From positions 124,001 through 188,000 of the forward strand of contig OZ251994.1 of the NCBI GenBank assembly GCA_965246925.1: a stretch of DNA of 64,000 nucleotides, read 5' to 3'. The DNA is from JANPPS01 sp965246925. GTDB taxonomy: Bacteria > Pseudomonadota > Alphaproteobacteria > Acetobacterales > Acetobacteraceae. This document shows, piece after piece, positions 24,569-33,671 of this stretch; the stretch's first letter is position 1, and each line of letters starts with the position of its first letter. Below the pieces are notes generated by a model. The model was not told the DNA's origin. It was given only the letters and a program-made list of their open reading frames with translations, and made no database searches. Made by a program: the position numbers and the translations under genes.

Positions 24569-26292
24569 AGACCGCCGCCGAACTCCGTTCCGCCCGCTGG
24601 TTCGGCCCGGCCGACCTCCGCTCGTTCGGGCACCGGTCCCGCGCCATGCAGATGGGCTACGCGCCCGAGGAGTGGTCCGGACGCCCGGTGATCGCCATCC
24701 TCAACACCTGGTCCGACCTGCAGCCGTGCCATATGCACTTCAAGCAGCGGGTCGAGGATGTGAAGCGCGGCGTGCTGATGGCCGGCGGCTTCCCGGTCGA
24801 GCTGCCGGCGCTCTCCGTCAGCGAGACCTATGTGAAGCCCACCAGCATGCTGTATCGCAACATGCTGGCGATGGAGACGGAGGAGCTGCTGCGCTCCCAC
24901 CCCATCGACGGCGCGGTGCTGATGGGCGGTTGCGACAAGACGACGCCGGGCCTGTTGCTGGGTGCGACCAGCATGAACCTGCCCGCCATCTTCCTGCCCG
25001 CCGGGCCGATGCTGCGCGGCAACTGGGCCGGGCACACGCTGGGCTCGGGGTCCGACAGCTGGAAATATTGGGACGAGCTGCGCGCCGGCACCATCACCGC
25101 CGCGGATTGGCAGGGGGTGGAGGCCGGGATCGCCCGGTCGTACGGGACCTGCATGACCATGGGTACCGCGAGCACCATGACGGCCATCGCCGAAGCCGTG
25201 GGCATGGTCCTGCCCGGCGGCTCCAGCATGCTGGCGGCCGATGCCGGGCACATCCGGCTCGGGAGCGAGAGCGGGCGGCGCATCGTGGATATGGTGTGGG
25301 AGGACCTGATCCCGTCTCTGATCCAGACCCGGCCTGCGTTCGAGAACGCCATCGCCGTCGCCATGGCCATGGGCTGCAGCACTAACGCCATCATCCACCT
25401 GATCGCCATGGCGCGCCGGGCCGGGCAGGATATCGGCCTGGCCGATTTCGAGTATTACAGCCGCCGCGTCCCCGTCATCGGCAACGTCCGCCCCTCCGGC
25501 AGCCAGTATCTGATGGAGGACTTCTACTACGCCGGCGGTATTCGCGCGCTGATGTCGGAGATCCGCGAGTTCCTGCATTTGGACTGCATGACCGTCACCG
25601 GATGCACACTGGGTGAGAACATCGAGGGCGCGAAGGTGTACAATGCCGACGTGATCCGCCCGCTGAGCAATCCCGTCTATGGCGAGGGGTCGCTGGCGGT
25701 CCTGCAGGGCAACCTCGCCCCCGACGGCTGCGTGATCAAGCCTGCCGCGATGGACCAGCGCTTCTTGAAACACTCCGGCCCGGCGCTGGTGTTCGACGAC
25801 TACCCCAGTCTGAAGGCCGCGGTGGACGACGAACACCTGGACATCACGCCCGACCACGTCCTGGTGCTGCGCAACGCCGGTCCCCAAGGCGGCCCTGGCA
25901 TGCCGGAATGGGGCATGCTGCCGATGCCGAAGCGCCTCTTGAAGGAGGGCCACCGCGACATGCTCCGCCTATCGGACGCGCGCATGAGCGGCACCAGCTA
26001 CGGCGCTTGCGTGCTGCACGTCAGCCCCGAATCCTGGATCGGCGGCCCGCTGGCGCTGCTGCGAACCGGCGACATCATTACGCTGGACGTGGACGCCCGC
26101 TCATTGCGGATGGAGGTGAGCGACGCAGAACTGGCCGCGCGCCGGGCCGCTTGGGTGCCGCCAGCGCCGCATTACCAGCGTGGCTATGGTCAGGTCTTCA
26201 CCCAGCATATTCAGCAGGCGAGCGAGGGGTGCGACTTCGATTTCCTTCGAACGGACGCGGGCAAGGCGGTGCCGGAGCCTGCGATATACTAA
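24565..26292 (+). CDS. IlvD/Edd-family sugar-acid dehydratase (arabinonate/xylonate type)
   Basis: These enzymes dehydrate sugar acids (or dihydroxy acids) to 2-keto-3-deoxy acids using an Fe-S cluster. The 575-residue protein has the three expected cluster cysteines: C55 (LQPCHMHF), C123 (GGCDKTTPG, with the metal-ligand lysine K125) and C196 (GTCMTMGTAS). The catalytic serine lies in DARMSGTSYGA. Length and motifs fit L-arabinonate-type dehydratases better than branched-chain IlvD, and the coupled acid transporter agrees. The exact substrate cannot be fixed. No aldolase or semialdehyde dehydrogenase is adjacent. Confidence 0.85.
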   Translation: MKTAAELRSARWFGPADLRSFGHRSRAMQMGYAPEEWSGRPVIAILNTWSDLQPCHMHFKQRVEDVKRGVLMAGGFPVELPALSVSETYVKPTSMLYRNMLAMETEELLRSHPIDGAVLMGGCDKTTPGLLLGATSMNLPAIFLPAGPMLRGNWAGHTLGSGSDSWKYWDELRAGTITAADWQGVEAGIARSYGTCMTMGTASTMTAIAEAVGMVLPGGSSMLAADAGHIRLGSESGRRIVDMVWEDLIPSLIQTRPAFENAIAVAMAMGCSTNAIIHLIAMARRAGQDIGLADFEYYSRRVPVIGNVRPSGSQYLMEDFYYAGGIRALMSEIREFLHLDCMTVTGCTLGENIEGAKVYNADVIRPLSNPVYGEGSLAVLQGNLAPDGCVIKPAAMDQRFLKHSGPALVFDDYPSLKAAVDDEHLDITPDHVLVLRNAGPQGGPGMPEWGMLPMPKRLLKEGHRDMLRLSDARMSGTSYGACVLHVSPESWIGGPLALLRTGDIITLDVDARSLRMEVSDAELAARRAAWVPPAPHYQRGYGQVFTQHIQQASEGCDFDFLRTDAGKAVPEPAIY

Positions 26293-26371
26293 TGGTGCGG
26301 TGGGTTGCAGCCGCGCCAAGTTCTCTGAATTTTATTCACTCTCTCTTTTTTGATGTTACGAAAGGGTCACA

Positions 26372-28537
26372 TTGTGGAAAGAGCGAGGAATCGGTGGAGG
26401 GGTTGCCTTGGGTCACGCGCGGTTGTTTTTCGTCGGCAAAACCAGCGTTTTTGCAAGCACGTTTAAAAAGTCGGCTATTTGGGAGACTGACGGTACGCCC
26501 GGGGGGACCGTTGCCGATACGACCAGAACTCCGGGACTTTTGCCCGATTTCAATTCCGGGTTTGCCGCCCTTGGGCACACAATCGTCTTTGCGAGCGGAA
26601 AGTCTGGCGCTGCGGGCCTATACGCAATCGATGTTGGCACTGGGGCCTATAATATCATACCAAATTTCTACTCGGCACCGACTGGCCCATTAGCCCAAGA
26701 TCTTACGAGTGCAGGCTCAAAAGTCTTTTTCCAGGGCACGGATGCAAGCGGGGCCGTTGACTTGTTCGAGACTGACGGAACGCCCGAAGGAACAGTTCCT
26801 GATATAACTTTCATTTCCAAAAATCTGTCCATTTCCAGCATGGTCGCTTTCAAGAACGGTGTCGTGTTTGACGGCAGATCAACTACGAACGATTATTTAG
26901 TGGTATCCGATGGGACCTTAGGTGGTTCGACCGTTATCCTGCCTCCAGGGGTTAGCAGTGCAGGCATACCGCTAGGCGGGATCGCAGTTCTTGGTGACAG
27001 GATATTCTTTACTGCCCGCGATGCGTCGACACGATCGACGCTCTATACTTCTGATGGAACGCTTGCTGGGACTGTCAGATTTGACGTGCCAGGCCTCAAC
27101 CCTGGCGAGCAGGGTGGTCTCGAACCTCAGCAACTCACGACCTTTGGTAATAAGATAGCGTTTTTCGCCGGCGATGCTTTGGGCGCCGACTCACTTTGGA
27201 TAACGGATGGAACGGTTGGCGGGACAAGAGAGCTATCAGGTTACCGGGCGACGTTAGCCAACTCTTCGATGGCCGCGCTCGCAGATGGGCGCCTTGCTTT
27301 TACCGCTCAATATGGAACTCAAGTCGGCACCTTCGTTTTGGATGCGGCGGCAACGAGCGTCACCGCTATTCGGTTGGAAACTCGGTCGAAATACGACCCG
27401 TCTTCTGATCCTCTTTTGCCGTTCGGCAATTCCTTTGTTTTTGATGATAACATATCGGGATCCGAGAACCTCTTCATTTCAGATGGCACGGTCAACGGAA
27501 CAACACTTCTTAAACCCGGGGTCACTATCGGAGATTTTCTAATTGGCGCAGCGTCGGCGTATGCATCGATAGCAGATTCCATTTTTACTGATATTGGAGG
27601 CAATCAGGTCTATACCGGAGCTGGTGACAACAACACGCTTAATGTAAATGAAACTCGCCGGAATGCGTCTTTTACCCCGCAGGCAGACGGTTCAGTACTC
27701 CTAACGCATAATACTCAGACGGACACCCTGCTGAATATCCAATCTATAAAGTTCATCGATGGAGTCGTAAGCCTGGACGGAAAGAGTCAGGCAGCGAGCA
27801 TAAACCGTTTATATCAAGCCGCACTAGGCCGTGCGCCGGACCAAGATGGAATCAACTACTGGCTCGGTGACTTCAAGCTAGGCCGCTCTGTCGTGGACCT
27901 CGCCAACAGCTTCCTAAACAGCTCCGAATTTCAAGCTCGTTACGGGAACAACCTTACCAACAATGCTTTCGTTTCACAGATATACACCAATGTCCTCGGC
28001 CGCGCGCCGGACGCCTCTGGACTGGCTTATTGGACCGGCAATCTTGACACCGGGACATCGAGCCGGGCGGTCACGCTGGCGGCCATCTCGGAAAGTCCTG
28101 AAAATGTGGCCAGGACGGCAGGCTCCGTTGCGTCTGGACTTTGGGTAGAAAGTGAAACCGCCGCCAGCGTCGCCCGCCTTTACGATACGACGTTCGCCCG
28201 CCTCCCGGATGCTTCTGGGCTGCAATACTGGCTAAAGAGCATCGCTGCCGGCACGGATACGATCTCGACCGTGGCAGCCCACTTCGTAGTCAGCCCGGAG
28301 TTCGTCGCCAAATACGGCACTCTCGACAACATGGGCTTCGTGAAGGCCCTCTACACCAACACCCTTCACCGGCCCGGTGACGGGACTGGCGTGGCGTATT
28401 GGGTGAACTCATTGGCACAAGGTGCAACCCGCGCCAACATCGTGCTGAACTTCTCAGAAAGCCTCGAGCATCAAACCAACACGGCGGAGAATGTGATCAG
28501 CAATAACCCAGCGAATTACGGTGTAAGAGTGCAATAG
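26372..28537 (+). CDS. DGT-repeat protein with C-terminal DUF4214 domains (surface/secreted type)
   Basis: The 721-residue product has six spaced copies of an xDGTxxGT motif (near residues 40, 135, 180, 228, 279 and 371), like the hyalin-like ELWxxDGTxxGT repeats. A DTLLNIQSIKFIDGVVSLDG linker (about 451-470) leads into DUF4214 repeats from about 477 to 710 (repeated LGRAPDxxGxxYW units). Such proteins are usually extracellular. There is no N-terminal signal peptide, which leaves type I-like secretion or a lost N-terminus open. The only possible start in this frame is a TTG at 26372, after a stop at 26351. The base composition is visibly AT-richer than all neighbours, suggesting horizontal acquisition. 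Confidence 0.75.
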   Translation: MWKERGIGGGVALGHARLFFVGKTSVFASTFKKSAIWETDGTPGGTVADTTRTPGLLPDFNSGFAALGHTIVFASGKSGAAGLYAIDVGTGAYNIIPNFYSAPTGPLAQDLTSAGSKVFFQGTDASGAVDLFETDGTPEGTVPDITFISKNLSISSMVAFKNGVVFDGRSTTNDYLVVSDGTLGGSTVILPPGVSSAGIPLGGIAVLGDRIFFTARDASTRSTLYTSDGTLAGTVRFDVPGLNPGEQGGLEPQQLTTFGNKIAFFAGDALGADSLWITDGTVGGTRELSGYRATLANSSMAALADGRLAFTAQYGTQVGTFVLDAAATSVTAIRLETRSKYDPSSDPLLPFGNSFVFDDNISGSENLFISDGTVNGTTLLKPGVTIGDFLIGAASAYASIADSIFTDIGGNQVYTGAGDNNTLNVNETRRNASFTPQADGSVLLTHNTQTDTLLNIQSIKFIDGVVSLDGKSQAASINRLYQAALGRAPDQDGINYWLGDFKLGRSVVDLANSFLNSSEFQARYGNNLTNNAFVSQIYTNVLGRAPDASGLAYWTGNLDTGTSSRAVTLAAISESPENVARTAGSVASGLWVESETAASVARLYDTTFARLPDASGLQYWLKSIAAGTDTISTVAAHFVVSPEFVAKYGTLDNMGFVKALYTNTLHRPGDGTGVAYWVNSLAQGATRANIVLNFSESLEHQTNTAENVISNNPANYGVRVQ

Positions 28538-28561
28538 GCACCCTCGAAAATTGTAGAGGCA

Positions 28562-28603
28562 TTTCAGCCCCCCAGCACTCTTCCGAGTGCGAGCGGGCTG
28601 AAA
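28562..28603. terminator. Hairpin between convergent genes (bidirectional terminator candidate)
   Basis: TTTCAGCCC and GGGCTGAAA (28562-28570 and 28595-28603) form the outer stem and GCACTC/GAGTGC an inner stem. It lies 25 bases after the DUF4214 gene stop and 26 bases after the stop of the convergent lipoprotein gene. The AAA/TTT ends provide a short T-run on either strand. Confidence 0.55.
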
Positions 28604-28628
28604 CGTACTTTGCAGGAAACGGTCCGGT

Positions 28629-28847
28629 TCAATAACGCCGCGCGGTCGCCGCCCCGCCGATAGCACCCACGCCGCCGCCAATCAGCGCGCCCGTGCCGGC
28701 GTTGCCGCCGCTGATGGCCGCGACACCCGCGCCGGCCCCGGCGCCGAGCAGGCCGCCCGTCAGCGCGCGCTCACCGGGGCCTTCGCCACAGGCCGACAGC
28801 GCCAGCGACATACCAGCGAACACGACCATCAACATACGTGTCATCAT
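28629..28847 (-). CDS. Glycine-zipper lipoprotein
   Basis: The 72-residue protein begins with a hydrophobic signal ending in the lipobox LSAC, so the mature form would start at Cys20 as a lipoprotein. The remainder is a glycine-zipper segment (GGLLGAGAGAGVAAISGGNA, then GALIGGGVGAIGG), typical of small outer-membrane-associated proteins. GGGAGAG just upstream is a good ribosome-binding site; the second ATG at 28844 is an alternative start. It is transcribed divergently from mreB. Its function is unknown. Confidence 0.8.
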   Translation of the reverse strand: MMTRMLMVVFAGMSLALSACGEGPGERALTGGLLGAGAGAGVAAISGGNAGTGALIGGGVGAIGGAATARRY

Positions 28848-29030
28848 ACTCTCCCAATGGAACTATCCCAATATAACGCAAAAGCCCTCTCTCGGATGCC
28901 CGGCGTGCTTTCACCGGATCGTGATCACCGGGTCTTGCCGTCCGATGGGTCCGGCGGTAAGCCAACCCCGCCGGGGCCGGCCTCCATCCTCCCTTACTCT
29001 GCTGGCCTCTCTATCTCTGAAGGACACCGT

Positions 29031-30074
29031 ATGTTTGGACGTCTGCTCGGGGTCATGTCCGCCGACATGGCCATCGACCTCGGCACTGCGAACACGCTGG
29101 TGTACGTCAAAGGCCGGGGCATCGTGCTGGCGGAGCCGAGCGTGGTCGCCATCGCCGACGTCCGCGGCAAGAAGCAGGTGCTGGCGGTGGGCGAAGAGGC
29201 CAAGCTCATGCTGGGCCGCACGCCGGGCAACATCCAGGCCATCCGTCCGCTCCGCGACGGCGTCATCGCCGACTTCGAAGTCGCCGAGGAGATGATCAAG
29301 CACTTCATCCGCAAGGTCCATAACCGCCGCGGCTTCGCCAGCCCGCTCATCATCGTCTGCGTCCCCTCCGGCTCCACCGCCGTGGAGCGCCGCGCGATTC
29401 AGGAGAGCGCCGAGAGCGCCGGCGCGCGCAAGGTGCTGCTGATCGAGGAGCCGATGGCCGCCGCAATCGGCGCCGGGCTACCGGTGACCGAGCCCAGCGG
29501 CAGCATGATCGTGGACGTGGGCGGCGGCACGACGGAGGTGGCCGTGATCTCGCTCGGCGGCATCGTCTATTCTAAGTCCGTCCGCGTCGGCGGGGACAAG
29601 ATGGACGAGGCCATCATCAGCTACATCCGCCGCACGCATAACCTGCTGATCGGCGAAAGCTCGGCCGAGCGCATCAAGATGGACATCGGCGCCGCGGTGC
29701 CGAGCCACGAATACGATGACGGCCCCTATCGCGAGGTCAAGGGCCGGGACCTCATGAACGGCGTGCCGCGTGAAATCCTGGTGGGTCAGCGGCACATCGC
29801 CGAAAGCCTGGCCGAGCCGGTGGCGCAGATCGTGGAGGCCGTCAAAGTAGCCTTGGAGAACACGCCCCCCGAACTGGCCGCCGATATTGTGGATAAAGGG
29901 ATTGTATTGACGGGCGGTGGTGCGCTTCTCTATCGCTTGGATCAGGTGCTGCGGGACGCGACCGGCCTGCCGGTGGTGGTGGCCGAAAACCCGCTCAGCT
30001 GCGTGGCCCTCGGCACCGGGCGCGCACTGGAAGAAATGAAGCGGCTGCGGAACGTCTTGACGTCGATGTATTGA
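29031..30074 (+). CDS. mreB: Rod-shape determining actin homologue MreB
   Basis: MreB polymerises on the inner membrane and directs lateral cell-wall synthesis. The 347-residue protein has the actin-fold phosphate loop MAIDLGTANTLVYVKGRG at about 13-30, IVDVGGGTTEVAVIS, and GIVLTGGGALL near the C-terminus. I start at the ATG at 29031 (MFGRLLGVMSADMAID) behind GAAGGA; the longer open frame is not conserved. It opens the mreB-mreC-mreD-mrdA-rodA operon. Confidence 0.97.
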   Translation: MFGRLLGVMSADMAIDLGTANTLVYVKGRGIVLAEPSVVAIADVRGKKQVLAVGEEAKLMLGRTPGNIQAIRPLRDGVIADFEVAEEMIKHFIRKVHNRRGFASPLIIVCVPSGSTAVERRAIQESAESAGARKVLLIEEPMAAAIGAGLPVTEPSGSMIVDVGGGTTEVAVISLGGIVYSKSVRVGGDKMDEAIISYIRRTHNLLIGESSAERIKMDIGAAVPSHEYDDGPYREVKGRDLMNGVPREILVGQRHIAESLAEPVAQIVEAVKVALENTPPELAADIVDKGIVLTGGGALLYRLDQVLRDATGLPVVVAENPLSCVALGTGRALEEMKRLRNVLTSMY

Positions 30075-30092
30075 GAAAGGGCGCAGTAGCGC

Positions 30093-30950
30093 GTGATCCG
30101 GCTAAGTATCCCATTCCGGCAAGCACTGTCCCGGCTCACTCTGCCGGTGCTGATCGCGGCTGCGTTCGGCCTCATGCTGCTGGGCAAGGCTGATGCGATG
30201 CTGGCGGCGCGCATGCGCATGGCGCTGGCGGACTCGCTCGCACCCGTGTTCGCCATCGTGGCCCAGCCGATCGAGACGGCGCACCGCACGGTGGAGGACG
30301 CGCAGGGCCTGCTGACGCTACAGGCCGACAATCTGCGCCTGCGTGCCGAAAACGAGCAGCTGCGCCGCTGGCAGGCGGTGGCGCTGGCGCTCGACTCCGA
30401 AAATGACACGCTGAAGGCCAATCTCCGCTGGATCCCCGACCCGGCGCCGTCATTCATTACGGCGCGCGTGGTGGCGGATGCGGGGGGCGTGTATGCGCGC
30501 GCGGTGCTGCTGTCGGTCGGCCCCAACCATACCGTGACCAAGGGGCAGATCGCGCTCGACGAGCGGGGCCTAGTGGGCCGCGTCACCGAAATCGGCGCAC
30601 GCAGCGCCCGCGTGCTGCTGCTGACGGACATGAACTCCCGCATTCCTGTGACGCTCGAGACCAGCCATGCCCGCGCCATCCTGGTCGGCACAAACGGCGC
30701 CCGCCCCCGGCTGATGCATTGGCCGGAAGGGATCCAGCCGGTCGATGGCGAACGCGTCCTCACCTCGGCCGAAGCCAACGCCTTTCCCGCCGGGCTTCCC
30801 GTAGGGGCGGTGCACTATAGCAGCTCCAACGCCCCCGAAGTGGACACCGCCGCGCGGCTCGAACGGCTGGAGATCGTCCGCATCTTCGACTACGGCATGC
30901 GCGGGGCGCTGGCGCCAGAGAACACTGCAAGACCGGCGGGAAGGAAGTGA
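30093..30950 (+). CDS. mreC: Cell shape protein MreC
   Basis: MreC is a periplasmic scaffold that activates the PBP2-RodA pair. The 285-residue product starts at a GTG at 30093 (18 bases after mreB). It has one N-terminal membrane helix (about 16-31), a coiled-coil stretch (LQADNLRLRAENEQLRRWQA, about 76-95), and the two beta-domain regions with the family's GLVGRVTEIG and TSHARAILVGTN segments. The order is canonical. Confidence 0.95.
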   Translation: MIRLSIPFRQALSRLTLPVLIAAAFGLMLLGKADAMLAARMRMALADSLAPVFAIVAQPIETAHRTVEDAQGLLTLQADNLRLRAENEQLRRWQAVALALDSENDTLKANLRWIPDPAPSFITARVVADAGGVYARAVLLSVGPNHTVTKGQIALDERGLVGRVTEIGARSARVLLLTDMNSRIPVTLETSHARAILVGTNGARPRLMHWPEGIQPVDGERVLTSAEANAFPAGLPVGAVHYSSSNAPEVDTAARLERLEIVRIFDYGMRGALAPENTARPAGRK

Positions 30951-31257
30951 GAAGTTTCTTTCCCCCTCTCCCCCCGGGAGAGGGCCGGGGTGAGGGGAAC
31001 GACCGCCACGATATCGGCCAAACTAGAGCTCGCTTACCAAGGACCGTCCCGTCGGGCCCGTTCCGAACCAGAAACCACCAGGCGCGCTTGTGCCTGACCT
31101 CTCCTCTTCCCCCTCTCCCCCCGGGAGAGGGCCGGGGTGAGGGGAACGACCGGCACGATATCGGCCGAGCTAGAGCCCGCTTACCAAGGACCGCCCCCGT
31201 CGTTTCCCTCAACCCGACCCTCTCCCGGAGGGAGAGCGGGCAGCAAGACTTGGCATT
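30951..31257. repeat. mreC-mreD gap built of duplicated palindromic repeat
   Basis: This 307-base gap interrupts the otherwise tight mre operon. A segment of about 95 bases at 30960-31054 recurs at 31107-31201 with about five substitutions and one indel. Each copy begins with the CCCTCTCC...GGGAGAGGG palindrome followed by GGGGTGAGGGGAACGACC. A third, inverted fragment (ACCCTCTCCCGGAGGGAGAG) lies at about 31212-31238. No gene is credible here. Confidence 0.85.
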
Positions 31258-31809
31258 ATGAGTGAACTTCGCACCCCCGGCATCCGCCCCCGGCCCAGCA
31301 TCTGGCGGCAGCTCGACGCGCTGTCCCGCGCGGCGTTCCCGGCCGTCTGCACCGCGCTCATCCTGCTGGCCCTCGCCGCACCGCTCGGCATTCCCGGGCA
31401 GGCGCAGTTGCAGCCGGCGGCGGCGCTGGCCTGCGTGTTCTTCTGGTCGCTGTTCCGCCCGGCCAGCATGCCCGCGCCGATCGTGTTCGTGCTCGGCCTG
31501 CTGTCGGACCTACTCGGCCTGTCTCCGCTCGGCATCTCCATCCTGATCCTGCTCATCACCCACGGCCTGGCCCTCCGCTGGCGGCGGTTCCTAACCTCGC
31601 AGGGCTTCCTCCTGGTCTGGCCCGCCTTCGTCGCCATCGCCGCAGGAGGCGCCGCGCTGTCTTGGCTGCTCAACAGCCTGCTCACGCTCCAACTCGTCTC
31701 CGCCCCCGCCGCGCTGTTCCAGTTCGGCCTCACCGCCGCGCTCTACCCGCTGCTGGCGGTCATCTTCACCCAGGCGCACCGCGGCCTCGCCGATCCGGAT
31801 CAGGCATGA
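31258..31809 (+). CDS. mreD: Rod-shape membrane protein MreD
   Basis: MreD is the small integral membrane partner of MreC in the elongasome. The 183-residue protein has a cytoplasmic head of about 28 residues and five to six hydrophobic helices, including the family-typical IVFVLGLLSDLLGLSPLG (about 75-92). It is followed by mrdA with an ATGA overlap. Sequence conservation in MreD is low; position and topology carry the call. Confidence 0.9.
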   Translation: MSELRTPGIRPRPSIWRQLDALSRAAFPAVCTALILLALAAPLGIPGQAQLQPAAALACVFFWSLFRPASMPAPIVFVLGLLSDLLGLSPLGISILILLITHGLALRWRRFLTSQGFLLVWPAFVAIAAGGAALSWLLNSLLTLQLVSAPAALFQFGLTAALYPLLAVIFTQAHRGLADPDQA

Positions 31810-33671
31810 GCTTCGCCAAGAAGGAGAACAAGCGCTCCGGCGTGTTCACCCGCCGCGCCCTGCTGCTGGGCGCGACGCAGATCGGCGTGTTCGGCGCGCT
31901 GGCGGCCAAGCTGTATCAAGTACAGGTCCTGCAAGGCGAGCGCTACTCCACGCTCGCCGAAAGCAACCGCATCAGCGCCCGGCTGATCGCGCCGCCGCGC
32001 GGACGCATCCTGGACCGCACCGGCACCGTGGTCGGCGGCAACCGCCTCAACTGGCGCGCCCTGCTCACGGCCGAGCTCACCACCAACGTCGACGAAACCC
32101 TCGAAAGCTTCAGCAAGGTCGTCCCCCTGCCGGAGCACGAGCGCGCCCGGATCGACCGCGAGCTCCGCCGCCGCAAGCGCTTCATCCCCATCATTGTCCG
32201 CGAATTCCTGACCTGGGAGGAGATGGCGCGGATCGAGGTCAATGCCCCGGACCTGCCCGGCATCCTGGTCGATGTCGGCTTTACCCGCCTCTACCCGCAG
32301 GGCCCGGCCCTGGCCCACGTCGTCGGCTACGTCGCCCCGCCCAACGAGAACGATCTTGGCGAGGAACCCATGCTCGCCCTGCCCGGCATCCGCATCGGCC
32401 GCAACGGCATGGAGAAGGCCAAGGACCTGCCGCTCCGGGGCCGCGCCGGGGCGGTGCAGATGGAGGTCAACGCCGTCGGCCGCGTGATCCGCGAGCTGGA
32501 CCGGCAGGAGGGCACGCCGGGCCAGGATCTGGGCCTCACGATCGACGTCGGCCTCCAGAACTCGGTGCTGAAGCGCCTCGGCAACGAAAGCGCCTCCGCC
32601 GTCGTCATGGATTGCCGCAATGGCGAGGTGCTCGCCATGACGACAAACCCGAGCTTCGACCCCAGCCTGTTCAACTCCGGCGTCAGCAACGCGCAATGGA
32701 TCCAGTGGACCAGCAACCGTAAGGCGCCGCTGATCAACAAGGCCACCTCCGGACTGTATGCCCCCGGCAGCACATTCAAGATGGCGGTGGCGATGGCGGG
32801 TCTCGACGCAAAGGTGATCACGCCGGGCAGCCGTATCACCTGCCCCGGCCACCTCGACATCGGCGACACCCGCTTCCATTGCTGGAACAAGGCAGGCCAC
32901 GGGTCGCTCGATCTGCGCGGCGGCATCAAGAACTCATGCGACGTGTTCTTCTACGAGACGGCGCGCCGGGCCGGCATCGACCGCGTGGCGGCGATGGCCA
33001 ACCGCTTCGGCATCGGTATCGAGCTCGAGGTCGAGCTGCCCGGCGTTCGCAAAGGCCTCATGCCCACCAAGGCCTGGCGCCAGGCGCACGGCAAGGCGTG
33101 GAACATCGGCGACACCATCAGCTGCGGCATCGGCCAGGGCTATATCCAGACCACGCCCCTGGCGCTGTGCACCTACGTGAGCCGCATCGCCAGCGGACGC
33201 GCGGTGCAGCCGCATCTGACGCGCACGCTGGGCGGCGTGCTGCAACCCGGCCACAAGGCCACGGACTGGCCCAGCCTCGGCATGCCCGAACCCTGGCTGC
33301 ATGGCCTGCGGGAGGGGATGTGGGCCGTGGTGAACGAGGGCGGCGGCACCGCGCCCGGCGCCCGCACCGGCATCCCCGGCATGCAGATGGCGGGCAAGAC
33401 CGGCTCCACCCAAGTACGCCGCGTGTCACGGGAACAGCGGGAGCGCGGCTATCACTCGGAAAACCTGCCCTGGGAGTTTCGCCCGCATGCGCTGTTCGTC
33501 TGCTACGCGCCCTATGACTCGCCCCGCTACGCCGTGAGCGTGGTGGTGGAGCACGGCAACGCCGGCGCCGCGGCGGCCGCCCCTCTGGCCCGCGACATCA
33601 TGGTCGACGTGCTGACCCGGGACCCCGTTGGCAAGACCGACGCCGCTTCCCGCGTGGCAGACCGCAATTGA
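31806..33671 (+). CDS. mrdA: Penicillin-binding protein 2 (elongation transpeptidase)
   Basis: PBP2 cross-links new peptidoglycan during elongation. The 621-residue protein starts at the ATG at 31806 (overlapping mreD) and has an N-terminal membrane anchor (about 16-34) and the dimerisation/head domain. The transpeptidase domain carries the nucleophile motif STFK at 322-325, SCD at 377-379 and KTG at 531-533. All catalytic motifs are intact and the length is normal. It is coupled to rodA by a TTGA overlap. Confidence 0.96.
   Translation: MSFAKKENKRSGVFTRRALLLGATQIGVFGALAAKLYQVQVLQGERYSTLAESNRISARLIAPPRGRILDRTGTVVGGNRLNWRALLTAELTTNVDETLESFSKVVPLPEHERARIDRELRRRKRFIPIIVREFLTWEEMARIEVNAPDLPGILVDVGFTRLYPQGPALAHVVGYVAPPNENDLGEEPMLALPGIRIGRNGMEKAKDLPLRGRAGAVQMEVNAVGRVIRELDRQEGTPGQDLGLTIDVGLQNSVLKRLGNESASAVVMDCRNGEVLAMTTNPSFDPSLFNSGVSNAQWIQWTSNRKAPLINKATSGLYAPGSTFKMAVAMAGLDAKVITPGSRITCPGHLDIGDTRFHCWNKAGHGSLDLRGGIKNSCDVFFYETARRAGIDRVAAMANRFGIGIELEVELPGVRKGLMPTKAWRQAHGKAWNIGDTISCGIGQGYIQTTPLALCTYVSRIASGRAVQPHLTRTLGGVLQPGHKATDWPSLGMPEPWLHGLREGMWAVVNEGGGTAPGARTGIPGMQMAGKTGSTQVRRVSREQRERGYHSENLPWEFRPHALFVCYAPYDSPRYAVSVVVEHGNAGAAAAAPLARDIMVDVLTRDPVGKTDAASRVADRN

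Noticed and set aside
24472..25953. 493-codon minus-strand frame opposite the dehydratase
   Set aside because: Antisense to a gene with intact Fe-S motifs; no domain of its own.
29942..30778. 278-codon Ser/Arg-rich minus-strand frame opposite mreB-mreC
   Set aside because: Low-complexity antisense frame crossing the mreB/mreC boundary.
30960..31245. Possible CRISPR-like array in the mreC-mreD gap
   Set aside because: Only two long direct copies plus an inverted fragment, no regular spacers and no cas genes; better explained as duplicated palindromic repeats.
31800..32900. 366-codon minus-strand frame opposite mrdA
   Set aside because: Shadow of the PBP2 gene; no start context and composition typical of reverse-frame GC-rich sequence.
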